From Stutzerimonas stutzeri (GTDB lineage Bacteria > Pseudomonadota > Gammaproteobacteria > Pseudomonadales > Pseudomonadaceae): DNA of 64,000 nucleotides. The notes under the pieces were generated by a model. That model was not told where the DNA came from and did no database searches. It saw only the letters and a program-made list of their open reading frames with translations. The translations under genes and the position numbers were made by a program. This document shows positions 1 through 9,297 of the stretch, piece by piece (position 1 is the first letter of the stretch; each line of letters begins with the position of its first letter). The stretch covers positions 124,001 to 188,000 of the forward strand of contig NZ_JAMOHZ010000005.1 of NCBI RefSeq assembly GCF_024448715.1, written 5' to 3'.

Positions 1-1775
1 CGGCATGATTCGGCGCCCAACGAGGCAGGCAGCCGTTTCGGCTCGCCGCTGAGCACTCGTGGCGCCGGCATTAGGCGATTGATGGCCTCGGCGCCACCAG
101 CGTGATCGCTATCGGCATGACTGAGGATCATCATGTCCAGATCGGCCAGCCCCAGCGTGCGCAATGAGGGAAACACGACCCGCTCACCGATATCGAAGTC
201 GCCATAGCGCGGCCCTGCGTCATACAGCAACGCATGCTCACGTGTACGCACCAAGACCGCCAATCCCTGGCCAACGTCGAATATCCAGACCTCTGCCTGT
301 CCCGCCGTCTGCTTTTGTACCGGTGGAAACAAAAGCGGTGCGAGTAGCACCAGCCCCAGGGCCCGGAACGGCACGCCGGGCGGCAAAAGAACGAGCACCA
401 TGCCCAGCGCCACCACACACCATCCCCACAGCGGTAAGGATGCTGGCAGCCAGGCAGGTTGCCAATCAGCAAGCCATTGCAACCCCTCGAAAAGAATCGC
501 TAATAGTCCGCCAGCCAGCCATAACAACAATTCACCAACTTCCGAAAGCCATAGCAGCGAGGTGCCAAGCAGTGACAGCGGCACAATCAGTACACTAACC
601 AGCGGCACTGCAAACAGGTTGGCGATTGGCCCGCTCAGGCTCACCGGCAAGCCAAGCGCAAGCAACACCGGCAGTAGGCCGAGCGCCATGCTCCATTGCG
701 CACGACCCAGCGTTTGCCACCAAGACCAGCTACCCAATCGACCCCGGAAGATCAGTGCGAGCAATCCAACCGCTGAGAACGACAACCAGAAACCCGATTG
801 CAGGCTCACCAGGGGATCGATCAGCAGGACGCCGTTAAGCGCCATCAGCAGCGGCATCCATACACCGAGATGTCGAAAGCGCAATCGCCACATGAGTACC
901 AGCGCGACCATCATGCAAGCGCGCTGGACCGGCACTTCGAAGCCCGCCAGCCAACCGTATCCAAGCGCGCCAACCAGAGCGAGGCCACACGCCCAAGGTA
1001 GCCAGGCGACCCGTGGCGGCCAAATACCCCAGCGCGCCATCAGCGCGACCAAGCCATAAAGCAAACCGGCCAGCATTCCGACATGCTGACCCGAGATCAC
1101 CATCAGATGCACGGTGCCGGTGTCCTGCAGGATCCGCCAATCGGACGTCGACAGGCCACTGTCGTCCCCCACTACCAGCGCTGCGATGGCGCCCGAGCGT
1201 CCATGGGCGTCAACCTCCATCAAGCGTTGTCGCAACCGATCACGCCACGCCTGCTCCCCCGCCGCGATCGACACCCGCTCGCCCGCCTTGATCGTGCCAC
1301 TGGCGCCGATTCGGCGAGCCAGAAGCCAAGCCTCGTAATCGAACGGATGCGGGTTGACCAAGCCTCGCGGCCTTTTTAGCTTGGCGGCGAGCCGCCATCG
1401 CTCCCCCGCCTGCATGACAGGCCCGCCGTACCAGGCCAGGCGCATCCGCGAAGGCAAGCCGGTGTGCCTGGACGAGATATCTTCCAGCTCGAATCGCACC
1501 ACACCGTCACGAATGTCAGGCAGTCCGGTTACTCGCCCCTCAAGCCAGAAGGTGCGTCCGTCGAGCTCCGTCGGAAGGCGGTCATCCATGGCCCAGTGAG
1601 CGCTTAAGCAGGCCCAGCCAAACCCTAGGCAAAGAAATCCGATCGCCCGATAGCGAAACGGCAGCAATGCCAGGCCCACTGTAAATATGAACGGCAGCGC
1701 CGATAACGGCGGCAGTTGCGGTAGGAAGCGCAGCAGTAGAAGGCCTGCTGCCAGCGCCAGCATCGCTGTACGCAT
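1..1775 (-). CDS. comEC: ComEC/Rec2 DNA-uptake channel protein, 3' end cut by the window edge
   Basis: Inner-membrane channel that carries transforming single-stranded DNA into the cytoplasm. Reading the minus strand from the ATG at 1775 gives about 591 uninterrupted residues running off the left edge. The order is an N-terminal membrane and DUF4131-like part, the ComEC competence domain with the family signature around HLMVISGQHVGMLAGL, a run of hydrophobic helices, then the start of the metallo-beta-lactamase-like domain with WIFDVGQGLAVLVRT and the metal motif SHADSDHAGG. The start is favoured by an AAGGAA ribosome-binding site 8 bases upstream. The remaining C-terminus lies outside the window. 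It is divergent from the DUF2062 gene. Identity is secure from these motifs; whether this strain is transformable cannot be seen. Confidence 0.93.
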   Translation of the reverse strand, partial: MRTAMLALAAGLLLLRFLPQLPPLSALPFIFTVGLALLPFRYRAIGFLCLGFGWACLSAHWAMDDRLPTELDGRTFWLEGRVTGLPDIRDGVVRFELEDISSRHTGLPSRMRLAWYGGPVMQAGERWRLAAKLKRPRGLVNPHPFDYEAWLLARRIGASGTIKAGERVSIAAGEQAWRDRLRQRLMEVDAHGRSGAIAALVVGDDSGLSTSDWRILQDTGTVHLMVISGQHVGMLAGLLYGLVALMARWGIWPPRVAWLPWACGLALVGALGYGWLAGFEVPVQRACMMVALVLMWRLRFRHLGVWMPLLMALNGVLLIDPLVSLQSGFWLSFSAVGLLALIFRGRLGSWSWWQTLGRAQWSMALGLLPVLLALGLPVSLSGPIANLFAVPLVSVLIVPLSLLGTSLLWLSEVGELLLWLAGGLLAILFEGLQWLADWQPAWLPASLPLWGWCVVALGMVLVLLPPGVPFRALGLVLLAPLLFPPVQKQTAGQAEVWIFDVGQGLAVLVRTREHALLYDAGPRYGDFDIGERVVFPSLRTLGLADLDMMILSHADSDHAGGAEAINRLMPAPRVLSGEPKRLPASLGAESC

Positions 1776-1953
1776 TACGTGGATTCCTTTCCAAACGATG
1801 GTACGACCCGCCGAGCAGCTGATGCGTGTTCTCTGCGGCCCTTACCGACATCCTATCGGCGGTCGCAGTGTAGAATTTATGTCACAAAGTCATCTCAGCG
1901 CCGGGTCTCGTTTCAGGCATAATCGGCGCGCTTCAGCCCGCCAGAGAACCTTC

Positions 1954-2469
1954 ATGCCGCGTCGTTTTTTCAAACGCTACATGCCGCACCCCGATCGCAT
2001 CAAGGCTCACAAGTCCCTGCGTTTTCTTGGCGCGCTGATTCACGATCCCAATCTGCTTCACCTCAACCGGCATTCAGTTTCCAGAGCGATGGCTATCGGC
2101 CTTTTCTGGGCCATGATTCCGATGCCCATGCAAATGCTTGCGGCGGCCCTATGCGCTGTACCGGCCAGAGCCAACCTGCCGATAGCCGTGGGCTTGGTCT
2201 GGCTGACCAATCCGTTGACGATGCCACCGGTCTTCTATTGCAACTACAAGGTCGGCGCCTGGCTGATGGATACACCCGTCTCACCAATGCCGATGGAGCT
2301 AAGCCTCGCCTGGGTTCGCCAGATGCTCAACAGCCATTGGCAACCCCTTTTTCTCGGCTCATTCGTCGTTGCCGTCGTCTCGGCGGTACTGGGTTATATC
2401 GCCACCCAAGCATATTGGCGCTGGTGGGTCAGCCGCAGTTGGCGCAAGCGCCAGCAAGGTCGCCGCTGA
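1954..2469 (+). CDS. DUF2062 domain membrane protein
   Basis: A 171-residue protein starting MPRRFFKRYMPHPD, the usual N-terminus of Pseudomonas DUF2062 proteins. The body has the family pattern FWAMIPMPMQM followed by LTNPLTMPPVFY, two or three hydrophobic segments, and a basic C-terminus (SRSWRKRQQGRR). The reading frame stays open further upstream, but the ATG at 1954 gives the length and N-terminus normal for the family, so I chose it. The function is not established. It lies between comEC (divergent) and lolE (convergent), the position it has in other pseudomonads. Identity as DUF2062 is firm; any biochemical role would be a guess. Confidence 0.85.
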   Translation: MPRRFFKRYMPHPDRIKAHKSLRFLGALIHDPNLLHLNRHSVSRAMAIGLFWAMIPMPMQMLAAALCAVPARANLPIAVGLVWLTNPLTMPPVFYCNYKVGAWLMDTPVSPMPMELSLAWVRQMLNSHWQPLFLGSFVVAVVSAVLGYIATQAYWRWWVSRSWRKRQQGRR

Positions 2470-2479
2470 GCGCCGCTTG

Positions 2480-3727
2480 TTATTCGTAGCGTAGTGCCTC
2501 GGCGGGCTGAGTCTGCGCGGCGCGCCAGGCGGGATAGAGCGTCGCGAGGAAACTTAAAATCAGCGCGGCAAGCGTAACAAGCAGAACATCTTCCAGCCGC
2601 AGTTCTGACGGCAAGGTATTAATGAAATAGACGTCGGAGCTGAAGATATGCTGCCCTGATATCTTTTCCAGCCAGCCAACCAAAGCGCTGACATTGAGCG
2701 CGCCGAGCACGCCCAAGACGGTACCTATCAGCGTGCCGGTCAACCCGATAATGCTTCCCTGTACCATGAAGATCCTCATGATCTGTCGGGGTGTTGCGCC
2801 CAGGGTACGCAGGATCGCAATATCGGCACGCTTATCCGCCACCACCATGATCAGGGTCGCGATGATATTGAAAGCGGCCACCGCCACGATCAACAGCAGC
2901 AGCAGCCCGATCATGGTCTTTTCCATTTTCATCGCGCTGAACAGGCTGCCCTGGGTCAGTGACCAATCCTCGCCGCGATAGCCATCGCCGAGCATGGTAA
3001 CGAGCTCGGCAGCCACTTCAGGAGCGCGGTACAGGTCGGCCAGCCGCACCCTGACGCCCGCAACCTGATGCGGTTGCCAGCGAAGGATTTGCGCCGCATC
3101 GACGCGATGGATCATCGCCAGACTGCCATCCAGCTCGGCACCGACCTTGAACACCCCAACGACATTCAGGCGTTGCATGCGCGGCGTGATGCCACCGGGC
3201 GTGTCACTGAGCTCGGGCACGATCAGTGTCAGCTTGTCGCCCAGCTTCAGGCCGAACCGACGCGCAGTCATCAGTCCGATAATCACCCCGGAATCGCCCG
3301 GTTTGAGATCATCGAGTCGGCCGGCAACCATTTTCGAGCCGAGGATCGACACGTCGGCTTCCGCCTGTGGATCGATACCATTGATCTCGATCGGTTGCAT
3401 TGAGCCCTTGAACGAAAGCATGCCTTCGAGCGGGGTGATAGGCGCCGCGCCGAGTACTTCGGGATGCGTACGAACCCGCTCGGCGACCGACTGCCAGTCT
3501 TCCAGCGGCTGCCCATCGCCAGCGACCATGGCGTGCGGGACCATACCGAGAATGCGGTTGCTCATCTCCCTCTGAAAACCATTCATGACCGACAGCACCA
3601 TGATCATCGCCAGCACACCCAGCGAGAGACCGATCATCGAAGTCAGCGAAATGAACGAGATGAAATGGTTGCGGCGCTTGGCGCGCGTGTAACGGCTGCC
3701 AATGAAGATGCTTAACGGCCTGAACAT
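2480..3727 (-). CDS. lolE: Lipoprotein-releasing ABC transporter permease LolE
   Basis: One of two permeases of the LolCDE complex, which extracts outer-membrane lipoproteins from the inner membrane and passes them to LolA. It has 415 residues, the usual length. Seen in sequence: an N-terminal membrane segment (SLTSMIGLSLGVLAMIMVLSV), a large periplasmic domain at about residues 45-265, and a C-terminal FtsX-type domain with three helices including the coupling stretch [15 protein letters not shown]. Its ATG overlaps the lolD stop (TAATG), so translation is coupled. It is the last gene of lolC-lolD-lolE. Assignment as LolE rather than LolC rests on gene order, because the two permeases resemble each other closely. 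Confidence 0.9.
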   Translation of the reverse strand: MFRPLSIFIGSRYTRAKRRNHFISFISLTSMIGLSLGVLAMIMVLSVMNGFQREMSNRILGMVPHAMVAGDGQPLEDWQSVAERVRTHPEVLGAAPITPLEGMLSFKGSMQPIEINGIDPQAEADVSILGSKMVAGRLDDLKPGDSGVIIGLMTARRFGLKLGDKLTLIVPELSDTPGGITPRMQRLNVVGVFKVGAELDGSLAMIHRVDAAQILRWQPHQVAGVRVRLADLYRAPEVAAELVTMLGDGYRGEDWSLTQGSLFSAMKMEKTMIGLLLLLIVAVAAFNIIATLIMVVADKRADIAILRTLGATPRQIMRIFMVQGSIIGLTGTLIGTVLGVLGALNVSALVGWLEKISGQHIFSSDVYFINTLPSELRLEDVLLVTLAALILSFLATLYPAWRAAQTQPAEALRYE

Positions 3728-4440
3728 TAGCCAGCCACCAGCCGACCGTCTTCCAGGCGCAATATGTGATCCATTTGCCCGGCCAGTTGCGGATCGTGTG
3801 TTACGACGAGAAAAGCGGTGCGCAACGAGGTGCTTAGCTCCAGCATCAAGTCCTGAATACCCTGCGCAGTGTGGTGATCGAGGTTGCCGGTGGGCTCGTC
3901 GAGCAACACCAGAGCCGGACGATTGGCCAACGCCCGGGCAATCGCCACGCGCTGGCGCTCGCCACCGGACAGTTCCGAAGGCTTGTGCGCCAGTCGATGA
4001 CCGAGCCCCACACGCTGCAGCAGTTCGCCTGCTCGCGCGCGCGCTTCGGAAATTGGCGCCTTGCCGATCAGCAGCGGCATGCAGACATTCTCCAGGGCGG
4101 AGAACTCTGGCAGCAGATGATGGAACTGATAGACGAAGCCCAGCGCGCGATTACGCAGCAGGCCGCGATCCTTCTCGCTGAGCGCGGAAAGCTCCTCTCC
4201 GGCCAGCCAAACGCTTCCTTCGGTGGGTGTGTCGAGTCCGCCGAGCAGGTTCAGCAGCGTGCTTTTGCCGGAGCCGGAACTGCCGACGATGGCGACTCGC
4301 TGACCGGGGAACAGCTCCAACTGCAGCCCGGAAAGCACATTGACTGACTCGGGGCCCTGTTCGTAGCGCTTGCCCAAATTGCGGCAGCTCAACACCGCGC
4401 TATCCAGCGAAGACCTTTCATTCATAACCAGCTCACTCAT
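3727..4440 (-). CDS. lolD: Lipoprotein-releasing ABC transporter ATPase LolD
   Basis: ATP-binding subunit of LolCDE. All ABC motifs are visible: Walker [13 protein letters not shown]-loop in [18 protein letters not shown], signature [15 protein letters not shown], Walker [13 protein letters not shown] and H-loop VVTHD. The frame is open further upstream, but the ATG at 4440 overlaps the end of lolC (ATGAGTGA), which is a normal coupled start and gives 237 residues. A second ATG 15 bases downstream (MNERSS) is a possible alternative. The stop overlaps the lolE start. The [14 protein letters not shown] stretch is typical of LolD among short MacB-type ATPases. Confidence 0.93.
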   Translation of the reverse strand: MSELVMNERSSLDSAVLSCRNLGKRYEQGPESVNVLSGLQLELFPGQRVAIVGSSGSGKSTLLNLLGGLDTPTEGSVWLAGEELSALSEKDRGLLRNRALGFVYQFHHLLPEFSALENVCMPLLIGKAPISEARARAGELLQRVGLGHRLAHKPSELSGGERQRVAIARALANRPALVLLDEPTGNLDHHTAQGIQDLMLELSTSLRTAFLVVTHDPQLAGQMDHILRLEDGRLVAG

Positions 4441-5680
4441 AACGTAGCGCCTCTGCCGGCTGGGTGCGGGCCGCACGCCACGCCGGATAAAGGGTGGCGA
4501 GAAAACTCAGGACGAGCGCCGCGACACAAACCTGAACCACATCGGCAGTCATCAATCGAGACGGCAGATAGTCGATGAAATACACATCGGCACTGAGAAA
4601 TTTGTGGCCGATCAGGCGTTCCAGCGCGGCGATCCAGCTACTCACATTGAGCGCAACGAAAATTCCGAGCAAGGCACCAACGAGGGTTCCGACGACGCCG
4701 ATGACCGTTCCCTGAACCATGAAGATCGCCATGATTTGCCGGGGCGTTGCGCCGAGCGTACGCAGGATGGCGATATCGCCGCGCTTGTCGGTCACGACCA
4801 TGACCAATGTGGAGATGATATTGAACGCTGCTACGGCAACGATCAGCAGCAGCAGCAGACCGATCATGGCCTTTTCCATGCGGATCGCCTGGTAGAGATT
4901 GCCATGAGTACGGGTCCAGTCACGCGAATAGAAGTCGTCACCCAGCTGCCCTGCCAGCTCCCAGGCTATACGCGGCGCCTGGAACAGATCGACGAAACGC
5001 AGGCGCAAACCTTGAACCTGGTCCGGCTTCCAGCGATGCAGGCGTGCCATGTCGGAGATATTGGCCATCGCTACATAACCATCGATCTCACCCGCACCGA
5101 CATGAAAAATACCGCGCACGGTAAAGCGCTTCATGCGCGGAAATACCCCTGCCGGCGTGACCGTTACTTCCGGAGCTACAAAGGTGACCTTGTCGCCGAC
5201 ACCGACGCCGAGCGTTTCGGCAGCCTTATCGCCGATAACGATGCCGAACTCGCCAGGCTCGAGAGCCTCCAGTGACCCTTCGCGAAAGAACCGTCCAATG
5301 ATCGAAACGTCCGGCTCGATCTCGGGATCAACGGCGTTGATAAGAATTTTGGTGACCTGTCCGCGACTGGTCAGCAAGCCCTGCATCTGAATAAATGGCG
5401 CTACCGCCGCTACCTGCGGATGCTTTTCCAAACGCTGCCCCAGCGTCTGCCAGTCGTCGATCGGCAGCGGGCTTTCGATCGTTGCGTGCGGCACCATGCC
5501 AAGCACCCGGGTGCGCATTTCATAGTCGAAGCCATTCATCACCGAAAGCACGACGATCATCACCAGCACGCCCAGTGCGAGCCCGATCATGGACGTGAAC
5601 GATATGAAGGAGACGAAGAGGCTGCGACGTCTGGCGCGTGTGTAGCGCGCCCCGATATACACGGACAGCGGTCTGAACAT
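4433..5680 (-). CDS. lolC: Lipoprotein-releasing ABC transporter permease LolC
   Basis: First gene of the lolCDE operon, 415 residues. It has the same architecture as the downstream permease: an N-terminal helix ([21 protein letters not shown]), a periplasmic domain, and C-terminal helices with [19 protein letters not shown]. The two permeases share long identical stretches, consistent with duplication, and both end with the same residues EALRYE. The start ATG at 5680 has only a weak upstream purine run. The ORF faces a divergent PilZ-type gene about 100 bases away, so the operon promoter should lie in that gap. LolC versus LolE is assigned by order. Confidence 0.9.
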   Translation of the reverse strand: MFRPLSVYIGARYTRARRRSLFVSFISFTSMIGLALGVLVMIVVLSVMNGFDYEMRTRVLGMVPHATIESPLPIDDWQTLGQRLEKHPQVAAVAPFIQMQGLLTSRGQVTKILINAVDPEIEPDVSIIGRFFREGSLEALEPGEFGIVIGDKAAETLGVGVGDKVTFVAPEVTVTPAGVFPRMKRFTVRGIFHVGAGEIDGYVAMANISDMARLHRWKPDQVQGLRLRFVDLFQAPRIAWELAGQLGDDFYSRDWTRTHGNLYQAIRMEKAMIGLLLLLIVAVAAFNIISTLVMVVTDKRGDIAILRTLGATPRQIMAIFMVQGTVIGVVGTLVGALLGIFVALNVSSWIAALERLIGHKFLSADVYFIDYLPSRLMTADVVQVCVAALVLSFLATLYPAWRAARTQPAEALRYE

Positions 5681-5780
5681 AAATCGATGAGTTCGCTTTC
5701 GCTGGCAGGAAATAACAAGCTGAATGACGTTGCCAAGCGGCCTGATACACTCAAGCCATCACTGCAGCCCAGGGATCGAC

Positions 5781-6353
5781 ATGCCCACAGAAGACACCGA
5801 AGATCGCCGCGAATACTATCGTATCGAGGACATGATCGCACTGGAAATCCTGCCATTGGAACACGCCGAAACAGTCTCCAGTAGTGGTTCAACGCAGCTG
5901 TTCGACCTACTCGGCGAGCTGCATCAACTTGAATTCGAAGCGCAGCATCTCCTGCGTCAGATAGCTGAGGGCAACCGCACGCTAGCCAATTATCTGAAGG
6001 TGCAGAACAAGCGTATCGACCTGCTTAGCCAGGTGCTGGCGCAGGATCTGCTGAAGGACATCGGGCCCGCGCGCGAGGTGGTGCTTTCCGAAGGCGGCAT
6101 AAGCTTCGCTCATGATCAGCCACTCGTCGAGGGCTCGGCCTGGACACTCAAGCTAGTGTTGATGCCGCAGGGTCTGGGCATGCTGTTGACGGCACGCGTC
6201 GCGAGTTGCCAAGCGCTCGATGATGGCCAGTTTGCAATCGGAACGTCCTTCGAAGCGTTGACTGATGCACAACGGCAATTACTCGCTCGACATATCCTGC
6301 AGAAACAGGCGACGGAACGGCGCCTGGCTCGTGAAAGCCTGCAAGGAATTTGA
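5781..6353 (+). CDS. PilZ-domain-like protein
   Basis: A 190-residue cytoplasmic protein beginning at an ATG with an AGGGA ribosome-binding site. It opens with RREYYRIEDMIALEI, which contains the RxxxR c-di-GMP-binding motif of PilZ domains. A helical insert follows at about residues 35-90, then VVLSEGGISF where PilZ domains carry D/N-x-S-x-x-G. The first polar residue of that second motif is Val here, so c-di-GMP binding may be weak or absent. It sits between lolC and a glycerophosphodiesterase, its normal Pseudomonas location. Membership of the PilZ superfamily is inferred from these motifs; the process it controls is unknown. Confidence 0.75.
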   Translation: MPTEDTEDRREYYRIEDMIALEILPLEHAETVSSSGSTQLFDLLGELHQLEFEAQHLLRQIAEGNRTLANYLKVQNKRIDLLSQVLAQDLLKDIGPAREVVLSEGGISFAHDQPLVEGSAWTLKLVLMPQGLGMLLTARVASCQALDDGQFAIGTSFEALTDAQRQLLARHILQKQATERRLARESLQGI

Positions 6354-6356
6354 TAC

Positions 6357-6659
6357 ATGCACCCGCTACCAATCGTCTTTCTGCTGTTCGCTCTAAGCGC
6401 CCCGGCCCGTGCCGACATCATCCGTATTCCAGTTGGTCAACAAGGCCACGTCGAGACGACCATGCCCAGCCGCGGCGACTCAAAGAATCAGGTACTCAAT
6501 AACTTCGGCCTCGCCGATGAAGAGCATCCGGCGGTCGGTCAGCCGCCCATCACACGATGGGATTACCGCGAATTTTCCGTTTACTTCGAAGGCAACCGAG
6601 TAATCAACAGCGTTCTACACCATCAACGCATCAGACCCGTACAGCGAGAAATGCAATAG
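6357..6659 (+). CDS. Small periplasmic protein, BamE-like fold suspected
   Basis: A 100-residue protein with a clear signal peptide (HPLPIVFLLFALSAPARA, cleavage expected after ARA). The mature part contains QVLNNFGLADEEHPAVGQPP then ITRWDYREFSVYFEGNRVI. The pattern of a helix, a PPITRWDY turn and two strands recalls small SmpA/OmlA (BamE)-like proteins, but I offer this only as a resemblance. The gene starts 3 bases after the PilZ-type gene, and its TAG stop overlaps the GTG start of the next gene (TAGTG), so the three genes look like one operon. Confidence 0.7.
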   Translation: MHPLPIVFLLFALSAPARADIIRIPVGQQGHVETTMPSRGDSKNQVLNNFGLADEEHPAVGQPPITRWDYREFSVYFEGNRVINSVLHHQRIRPVQREMQ

Positions 6660-7381
6660 TGACCTTGATCTATGGCCACCGCGGCGCAAAAGGTGAAGCT
6701 CCAGAAAATACCCTGATCGGCTTCCAGCAATGCCTCGCCCATGGCGTGCGTCGCTGCGAGCTGGATCTGCATCTGTCGAAAGACGGCGAGCTGATGGTCA
6801 TCCATGATCCGACCTTGAAGCGCACTACCGGTCAGCGCGGCAAGGTGGTGGAGCACGATGCCGAAGAACTGGTGCATTACGATGCGCGCAATGGCGGACC
6901 AGGCTGGAAACAACCCTGCCCCATTCCTCGCTTGTCAGAACTATTCGAAAAATGTGATTTCGATCATTGGCAGCTGGAAGTCAAAAGCGCTTCAAGGGTT
7001 CGCGCCGCGCGCTCGGTAATGGCAATTAGGGAACTGGCCGAACGCTATGGCCTGCTTGATCGTATTACCGTCACATCTGGCTCACGAGAAGTGCTGCGGG
7101 CGCTCAAGCGACTGACGCCCGAGTTGTCCTGCGGGCTGGTGGCCGAGTATGGCTGGCTCGATCCGCTGAAGGTGGCCAAGCAATACGGCTGCGAGCTACT
7201 GGCGCTGAAATGGACTTTATGCACACCCGAACGGATCGCTAAAGCGCGCCAGCAGGGCTTGCACGTATCGGTATGGACTGTGAATGAGCCGGCGCTGATG
7301 CGCCGACTCGCCGATTTCGGAGTCGACAGCCTGATTACCGATTTTCCTGGTCTCGCGGTTGAAACATTGCGTAAGAAATAA
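6659..7381 (+). CDS. Glycerophosphodiester phosphodiesterase
   Basis: A cytoplasmic-type enzyme of 240 residues that hydrolyses glycerophosphodiesters to glycerol-3-phosphate and an alcohol. The family motifs are present in order: GHRGAKGEAPENT at the N-terminus, ELDLHLSKDGELMVIHDP (metal-binding Glu/Asp and catalytic His), and the C-terminal VSVWTVNEP with GVDSLITDFPG. The start is the GTG at 6659, overlapping the preceding stop; the frame is open further upstream, but that part does not resemble the family. No signal peptide is present, so it is a UgpQ-like intracellular enzyme. A strong hairpin follows the stop. Confidence 0.9.
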   Translation: MTLIYGHRGAKGEAPENTLIGFQQCLAHGVRRCELDLHLSKDGELMVIHDPTLKRTTGQRGKVVEHDAEELVHYDARNGGPGWKQPCPIPRLSELFEKCDFDHWQLEVKSASRVRAARSVMAIRELAERYGLLDRITVTSGSREVLRALKRLTPELSCGLVAEYGWLDPLKVAKQYGCELLALKWTLCTPERIAKARQQGLHVSVWTVNEPALMRRLADFGVDSLITDFPGLAVETLRKK

Positions 7382-7383
7382 GC

Positions 7384-7415
7384 GGTTCCGGGCTTAAAGC
7401 TTGAAGCCCGGAACC
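7384..7415 (+). terminator. Intrinsic terminator after the glycerophosphodiesterase gene
   Basis: A 12-bp perfect inverted repeat (GGTTCCGGGCTT and its complement) with an 8-base loop starts 3 bases after the stop. A TTCTTTT tract follows a few bases beyond the stem. Confidence 0.75.
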
Positions 7416-7504
7416 CCTCGGTTCTTTTCTATAGCTTGCAGCTTTTTCTCCGCTTCCTGATCAAAAGCTTTCCCGGTTTGGCCAACGCCAATCCTGGGTA
7501 TCGT

Positions 7505-7533
7505 CTCCGACCGGCTCAGGCCACCGGTCGGAG
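7505..7533 (-). terminator. Hairpin downstream of sth, possible terminator
   Basis: A 10-bp perfect inverted repeat (CTCCGACCGG / CCGGTCGGAG, 9-base loop) lies just past the sth stop codon. No T-run follows in the sth direction, so termination is uncertain. Confidence 0.4.
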
Positions 7534-7537
7534 CCGC

Positions 7538-8932
7538 TCAAAAAAGCCGGTTGAGCCCGTCGAACGCAGCCACGCGATAAGCTTCAGCCATAGTCGGGTA
7601 GTTGAAGGTGGTGTTGATGAAATACTTGATGGTATTCGCCTCACCCGGCTGGTTCATGATTGCCTGACCGATATGCACGATCTCTGAAGCCTGATAGCCG
7701 AAGCAATGCACGCCCAGTACCGCCAGCGTCTCGCGATGGAAAAGAATTTTCAGCATGCCGACCGGCTCGGCGGAAATCTGCGCTCGCGCCATTCCCTTGA
7801 AAAACGCCTTGCCCACTTCGTAGGGAATCTTCGCTTCGGTGAGCTCTCGTTCGTTCTTGCCGATCGAGCTGATCTCCGGAATGGTGTAGATCCCTGTCGG
7901 CACGTCGTCGACGAAGCGCCAGCTATCGTTCTCGACGATGCTACCTGCAGCCGAACGGCCCTGGTCGTATGCAGCGCTGGCCAGCGATGGCCAGCCGATC
8001 ACATCACCGGCCGCGTAGATGTTGCCGACGTCGGTACGGTAATGCTCGTCGACCTTTATCTGCCCACGACTGTTGACCTTGAGGCCGATATTTTCCAGGG
8101 CCAGCTTGTCGGTATTGCCGGTCCGCCCGTTACACCAGAGGAAGGCGTCTGCCTTGATCTTCTTGCCTGATTTGAGATGCAGGATGACACCGTTGTCCAC
8201 CCCTTCAACGCGCTCGTACTCCTCGTTGTGACGGATCAGCACATTGTTGTTGCGTAAGTGATAACTCAGCGCATCGGAAATCTCGTCATCAAGGAAGCTG
8301 AGCAACTGATCGCGATTGTCGATCAGGTCGACCAGTACGCCGAGGCCGCTGAAGATCGATGCGTATTCTGAGCCGATCACACCGGCTCCGTAGATGATCA
8401 AGCGACGCGGCGTATGGCTTAGGGTCAGGATGGTGTCGCTGTCATAGACACGCGGGTGCGAGAAGTCGACATCGGACGGGCGGTAGGGCCGCGAACCGGT
8501 GGCAATGATGAACTGATTGGCAACCAGCTTTTCGACCATACCGTTGGCACTGACCACCTCGACTGTCTGCTCGTCGGCAAAGCTCGCGGTGCCAAAGAAC
8601 AAATCGATACGGTTACGCGCGTAGTAACCGGTACGCGATGTGACCTGCTTGCCGATTACGCTCTCAGCACTCTTGAGCACGTCAGGGAACGAAAACCAGC
8701 GCGGTTCGCCGATCTGGCGAAACAGCGGATTGGTGTTGTACTGCATGATCTGCCGCACCGAGTGGCGCAACGCCTTGGAAGGGATGGTCCCCAGATGGGT
8801 GGAGTTGCCGCCGACGTGCGGTCTGCTGTCGACCACGGCGACCTTGCGTCCCGCCTTGACCGCATTCATTGCCGCACCTTCGCCGGCAGGGCCTGAGCCC
8901 AGTATCACCACATCGTAGTTGTAGACAGCCAT
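7538..8932 (-). CDS. sth: Soluble pyridine nucleotide transhydrogenase
   Basis: An FAD enzyme that exchanges reducing equivalents between NADPH and NAD+. It has 464 residues from the ATG at 8932, the family's normal length, with AGGGG five bases upstream; an in-frame GTG two codons earlier is less likely. Motifs: FAD-binding [15 protein letters not shown], the second dinucleotide fold [16 protein letters not shown], the FAD site [15 protein letters not shown], and the C-terminal dimer interface. The family's GGNCTHLG segment reads GGNSTHLG here, so both positions of the disulphide of related oxidoreductases are non-Cys (Ser44, Thr49). Sth does not use a redox disulphide, so activity should be intact. 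Confidence 0.95.
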   Translation of the reverse strand: MAVYNYDVVILGSGPAGEGAAMNAVKAGRKVAVVDSRPHVGGNSTHLGTIPSKALRHSVRQIMQYNTNPLFRQIGEPRWFSFPDVLKSAESVIGKQVTSRTGYYARNRIDLFFGTASFADEQTVEVVSANGMVEKLVANQFIIATGSRPYRPSDVDFSHPRVYDSDTILTLSHTPRRLIIYGAGVIGSEYASIFSGLGVLVDLIDNRDQLLSFLDDEISDALSYHLRNNNVLIRHNEEYERVEGVDNGVILHLKSGKKIKADAFLWCNGRTGNTDKLALENIGLKVNSRGQIKVDEHYRTDVGNIYAAGDVIGWPSLASAAYDQGRSAAGSIVENDSWRFVDDVPTGIYTIPEISSIGKNERELTEAKIPYEVGKAFFKGMARAQISAEPVGMLKILFHRETLAVLGVHCFGYQASEIVHIGQAIMNQPGEANTIKYFINTTFNYPTMAEAYRVAAFDGLNRLF

Positions 8933-9066
8933 ATTCACCCCTGAACACGCAGCAGGCAGCCCTGCCGCTGTTAACGAATTCGGTAGACCCAGAAGGGGGC
9001 GTCATTCGCTGAAGCGCCGCCGCCCCGAGCCGTTGTTACGCCGATGCAACCCGAGCGGCACGACTG

Positions 9067-9297
9067 TCAGCGTCTGGTCGCATCGTATGCGAGATCTGCT
9101 TTTGCGCCCTGGCTCGTCTGCTGTTTCATTTCTTCGCATTTTTCGCGACTACCGCCGCAAATCGAGCACTCTTTCTCGATGCCGAGATTGGCAATACCCC
9201 CGCAGGACCCTGCGATGGGCTTGCGCCCCATGATCACGCCAATGGACATGCCGAACACAACCAACAACATGACGAGAAAAACAATTAACCAAGTCAT
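9067..9297 (-). CDS. nqrM: Na+-NQR maturation protein NqrM
   Basis: A 76-residue protein (former DUF539) with one N-terminal membrane helix (WLIVFLVMLLVVFGMSIGVIM) followed by a four-cysteine cluster, GSCGG then CSICGGSREKCEE. NqrM is needed to assemble the iron centre of the Na+-translocating NADH:quinone reductase. Its ATG overlaps the apbE stop (ATGA), so it is the last gene of the nqr operon. Length, membrane helix and Cys pattern all match the family. Confidence 0.92.
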   Translation of the reverse strand: MTWLIVFLVMLLVVFGMSIGVIMGRKPIAGSCGGIANLGIEKECSICGGSREKCEEMKQQTSQGAKADLAYDATRR

